From Sedimentisphaerales bacterium (GTDB lineage: Bacteria; Planctomycetota; Phycisphaerae; Sedimentisphaerales; SG8-4), in contig JAFGCA010000442.1 of assembly GCA_016932895.1 (NCBI GenBank), positions 1 through 24,906 of the forward strand: 24,906 bases of DNA, written 5' to 3'. The position numbers and the translations under genes are program-made. The notes beneath the pieces were generated by a model. It had not been told where the DNA came from, did no database searches, and saw nothing but the letters and a program-made list of their open reading frames with translations. Positions 23,214 through 24,906 of the stretch are shown here, piece after piece. Within the stretch, counting starts at the first letter, position 1; each line of letters starts with the position of its first letter.

Positions 23214-23287
23214 GGGGCCGTAGCTCAATTGGTTAGAGCATCGGACTGTCGATCCGAAGGTTGAGGGTTCGAGTCCCTTCGGCCTCG
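23214..23287 (+). tRNA. tRNA-Asp (anticodon GTC)
   Basis: This is a 74-nt tRNA that folds as a normal cloverleaf. Acceptor stem GGGGCCG pairs with CGGCCTC (one G-U pair). The D-arm carries AGCTCAATTGGTTAGAGC. The anticodon stem is TCGGA/TCCGA with loop CTGTCGA, so the anticodon GTC is at 23248-23250. The T-arm contains GGTTCGAGTCC. The discriminator base is G, as required for tRNA-Asp. CCA is not encoded. With a GUC anticodon it is an expected substrate of the tgt product at 9299-10411. Confidence 0.97.
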
Positions 23288-23299
23288 ATCTGTAAGACT

Positions 23300-23338
23300 A
23301 AGGCTTCAAAGCGCTTACGCTTTGGAGCCTTTTCTCTT
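23300..23338 (+). terminator. Rho-independent terminator after tRNA-Asp
   Basis: AAGGCTTCAAAGCG (23300-23313) and CGCTTTGGAGCCTT (23318-23331) form a 14-bp stem with one G-U pair and a 4-nt loop, followed by a T-rich stretch interrupted by C's. The stem is long enough to act in both directions, so it may also end transcription from the minus-strand propeller gene. Confidence 0.8.
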
Positions 23339-23478
23339 TCTCGCTCTCGGCGGCCGCGCGCAACCGGCGCGCAACAGAATCGCCCTTGCGTGAAGCTTCA
23401 CAGGCCCGCCGGGCACGGTCCACGACGCCCTTGCGAACCGCCAAATAGAACCGCTCCGCGCTCTTGTGGGTGATCGTG
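23335..23478 (-). pseudogene. Possible remnant of a tyrosine recombinase C-terminus
   Basis: Just past the stop of the propeller gene, a different minus-strand frame reads 'THKSAERFYLAVRKGVVDRA' and continues with a basic, Ala-rich helix-like tail. This resembles the extreme C-terminus of tyrosine integrases ('...HxSxxxTxRFYL...' with the nucleophilic Tyr). There is no start codon in place and no upstream catalytic part: the same frame further upstream lies within the propeller gene and is nonsense. It points at the 3' end of tRNA-Asp, a common integration site. This is suggestive only; it may be chance. Confidence 0.25.
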
Positions 23479-24897
23479 CTATTTCTCCGTGCTATCGTGG
23501 AAACAGATGATTCTGCCCCGATCGGTGCTGACGAGAAGGTTGCCGTTGGCGGCGGCCAGACCGTAGGCTCTTCCGGCAACCGGGGTGCTCCAGGTTTGCC
23601 GGCCGCTGTCGAGTTCATACGCCGCTACTTTCCCGTCGCCGCCGGCGAAGAGCGTCTCTCCCGCCAGTATCAAGGTCAGGGAACAGTCGGTCGGCTCGCG
23701 CCACAGGAAGGCGGACGGCAGTTCTGCCTGAAGCGTCGTGATCTGCTCCTGGGCGGACGCAATTCCGGCATCGAAACGCCGGCGGTCCGAATCACCCGCG
23801 TCGGCGCCGAGTTTCTTCTTCTGCGCCAACAGATCCTTCGCCTGCTGCTGCAAGGACCGGATCTGATCTTGCAGACCCACATAGGTATTTCGGTCGAAGG
23901 CCTGAAGCTCCCCGTCGGCGTGCACGTAGATGACGCCATTGTGGATCGCGATGGACGTAGCGCGCGGGAGCGTCACCAGCAGGTCTCTCGCCTCGCTGCC
24001 GAAGAAGCGCAGCTCGCCTTCAGCGCGGTGGTTCTGTCCGAAACCATGGACAAAGAGAGAATCCTCGGTCAGCAGGCCGAAGACACCGCCGAACCCGGAA
24101 CTTCCCAGACTCTGCAAGAGCCGGCCGCTGTCGCGTTCGAAGACGGTCGGTCTCTGGCGGCCCTGGGAGATATACAGGTTTGTGGGCGAGGCCAACATGG
24201 GTCCTTGGGCTGCCAGTCGATCGTACGGTTTCCGATATACGACCGCTCCTGAGTCGGCCTCCAAAGCGCACAAGAAGGTGTTCTCCCACGGCAGCAGCGA
24301 CGTGGCGAAATAGACCTTCGAATCCTGTACGAGCACTCCCGTTCGACAGGGAGACAATGAAGTGAGTTTTCCATTGACCGGCACTTTTCGATCCTCGGTC
24401 GAGGCCTGATAGCGCCAAAGAAGATCGCCCGAGTCCGCAGCGATGCAGTAAACGAATCCATCATCGGATCCGAAATACAGTCTATCGTCGTGGAACGACG
24501 GGGGCAGGCGGACGGGTCCCTCGGTGAAGAACACCCACATTTCCTGTCCCGTGCGGACGTCGAGGCAGTGGACGGCGTCGTCGGCCGAGCTACCGAAGAG
24601 AACGCGCTGCCCGGCGACCGTTACGTAAAAGACCGGGTCGAAATTGCGCATCGACTTGAGCTTGCGAATATTGGCGTACGAATCCCACTTGGCCGGTCCG
24701 GCCCAGGCCGTCTTCGGGTAGTCACGGGAGACATATTCCCAGGCTTGCGTCAGGGGCAGTTCCAGGCGATCGCTCGTGACGCCGCTGCGGCGGTTGTCAT
24801 GCCGATACGTGGGCCAGTTGTCCCCGCGGACCGACGTTGGCATGCCGGCCAGGAACCCCGACACAACCCAAAGTGCGATAGATTTTGGTACACGCAT
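23479..24897 (-). CDS. Secreted PQQ-type beta-propeller repeat protein
   Basis: This is a 472-residue protein. A signal peptide (about 1-25, cut near 'SVRG/DNWP') leads into 'NWPTYRHDNRRSGVT', the usual opening of this planctomycete-rich family. Propeller blades follow, with repeats such as 'VHCLDVRTGQEMWVF', 'VYCIAADSGDLLWRY', 'LCALEADSGAVVYRK' and 'VAAYELDSGRQTWSTPV'. An inserted, highly charged coiled coil lies at about 339-393 ('LQDQIRSLQQQAKDLLAQK...'). No catalytic dehydrogenase residues can be pointed to, so binding or scaffolding in the periplasm is as likely as an enzymatic role. The start codon lies 9 nt from the window edge, so the upstream context is not visible. The end is certain (TAG at 23479-23481). 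Confidence 0.85.
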   Translation of the reverse strand: MRVPKSIALWVVSGFLAGMPTSVRGDNWPTYRHDNRRSGVTSDRLELPLTQAWEYVSRDYPKTAWAGPAKWDSYANIRKLKSMRNFDPVFYVTVAGQRVLFGSSADDAVHCLDVRTGQEMWVFFTEGPVRLPPSFHDDRLYFGSDDGFVYCIAADSGDLLWRYQASTEDRKVPVNGKLTSLSPCRTGVLVQDSKVYFATSLLPWENTFLCALEADSGAVVYRKPYDRLAAQGPMLASPTNLYISQGRQRPTVFERDSGRLLQSLGSSGFGGVFGLLTEDSLFVHGFGQNHRAEGELRFFGSEARDLLVTLPRATSIAIHNGVIYVHADGELQAFDRNTYVGLQDQIRSLQQQAKDLLAQKKKLGADAGDSDRRRFDAGIASAQEQITTLQAELPSAFLWREPTDCSLTLILAGETLFAGGDGKVAAYELDSGRQTWSTPVAGRAYGLAAANGNLLVSTDRGRIICFHDSTEK

Positions 24898-24906
24898 ACG
24901 TGCCTC

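Noticed and set aside
1..24906. CRISPR array, transposon, toxin-antitoxin pair or phage defence system
   Set aside because: No regularly spaced repeats, transposase, terminal inverted repeats or recognisable defence domains were seen on either strand.

Overview
The window is GC-rich, densely coded DNA from a Gram-negative-type bacterium. Two-membrane features include lipoprotein signals, a tripartite RND efflux system and outer-membrane factor motifs. My best guess is a planctomycete of the Phycisphaerae/Sedimentisphaerales type. The reasons are the ECF sigma genes paired with single-pass membrane proteins carrying an 'IM(R/K)xPITKL' segment before the membrane helix, the fused SecDF with very large periplasmic insertions, a TPR protein with two RNA-polymerase alpha-CTD domains, and a PQQ-type beta-propeller with an inserted coiled coil. 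This placement is from recognition of families, not from a search.

Layout. 1-514: no convincing gene, one short direct repeat. 515-4297 (+): two tandem, clearly paralogous modules, each an ECF sigma factor translationally coupled by a 4-nt overlap to a membrane protein that probably acts as its anti-sigma factor or sensor; a Rho-independent terminator separates them. 4502-6322 (+): a lipoprotein glycoside-hydrolase-like enzyme (DUF5060 type). 6534-15311 (+): a long co-directional block with a consensus promoter: TPR/alpha-CTD protein, SpoIID-family protein, tgt (queuine tRNA-ribosyltransferase), then yajC, secDF and a LysM protein. tgt-yajC-secD-secF is a widely conserved neighbourhood (translation and Sec translocation). 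The SpoIID and LysM genes on either side suggest a cell-wall connection.

15336-22978 (-): pgl (6-phosphogluconolactonase) with its own promoter, and upstream of it a four-gene efflux operon in the order TetR regulator, outer-membrane factor, membrane fusion protein, RND permease. The genes are tightly coupled (overlaps of 137, 4 and 0 nt). The operon starts from a promoter whose spacer contains a perfect 12-bp palindrome, matching a nearby near-copy, so autoregulation by the TetR protein is likely.

23165-24897: a tRNA-Asp(GTC) gene with a fully consensus promoter and a strong terminator, a possible decayed integrase tail next to it, and a secreted PQQ-type beta-propeller protein on the minus strand that begins just inside the window edge.

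I found no CRISPR array, transposon, prophage or recognisable defence system. The most unusual items are the TPR/double-alpha-CTD protein, the twin sigma/membrane-partner modules, the inserted domains of SecDF, and the 137-nt overlap between the efflux regulator and the outer-membrane factor gene.
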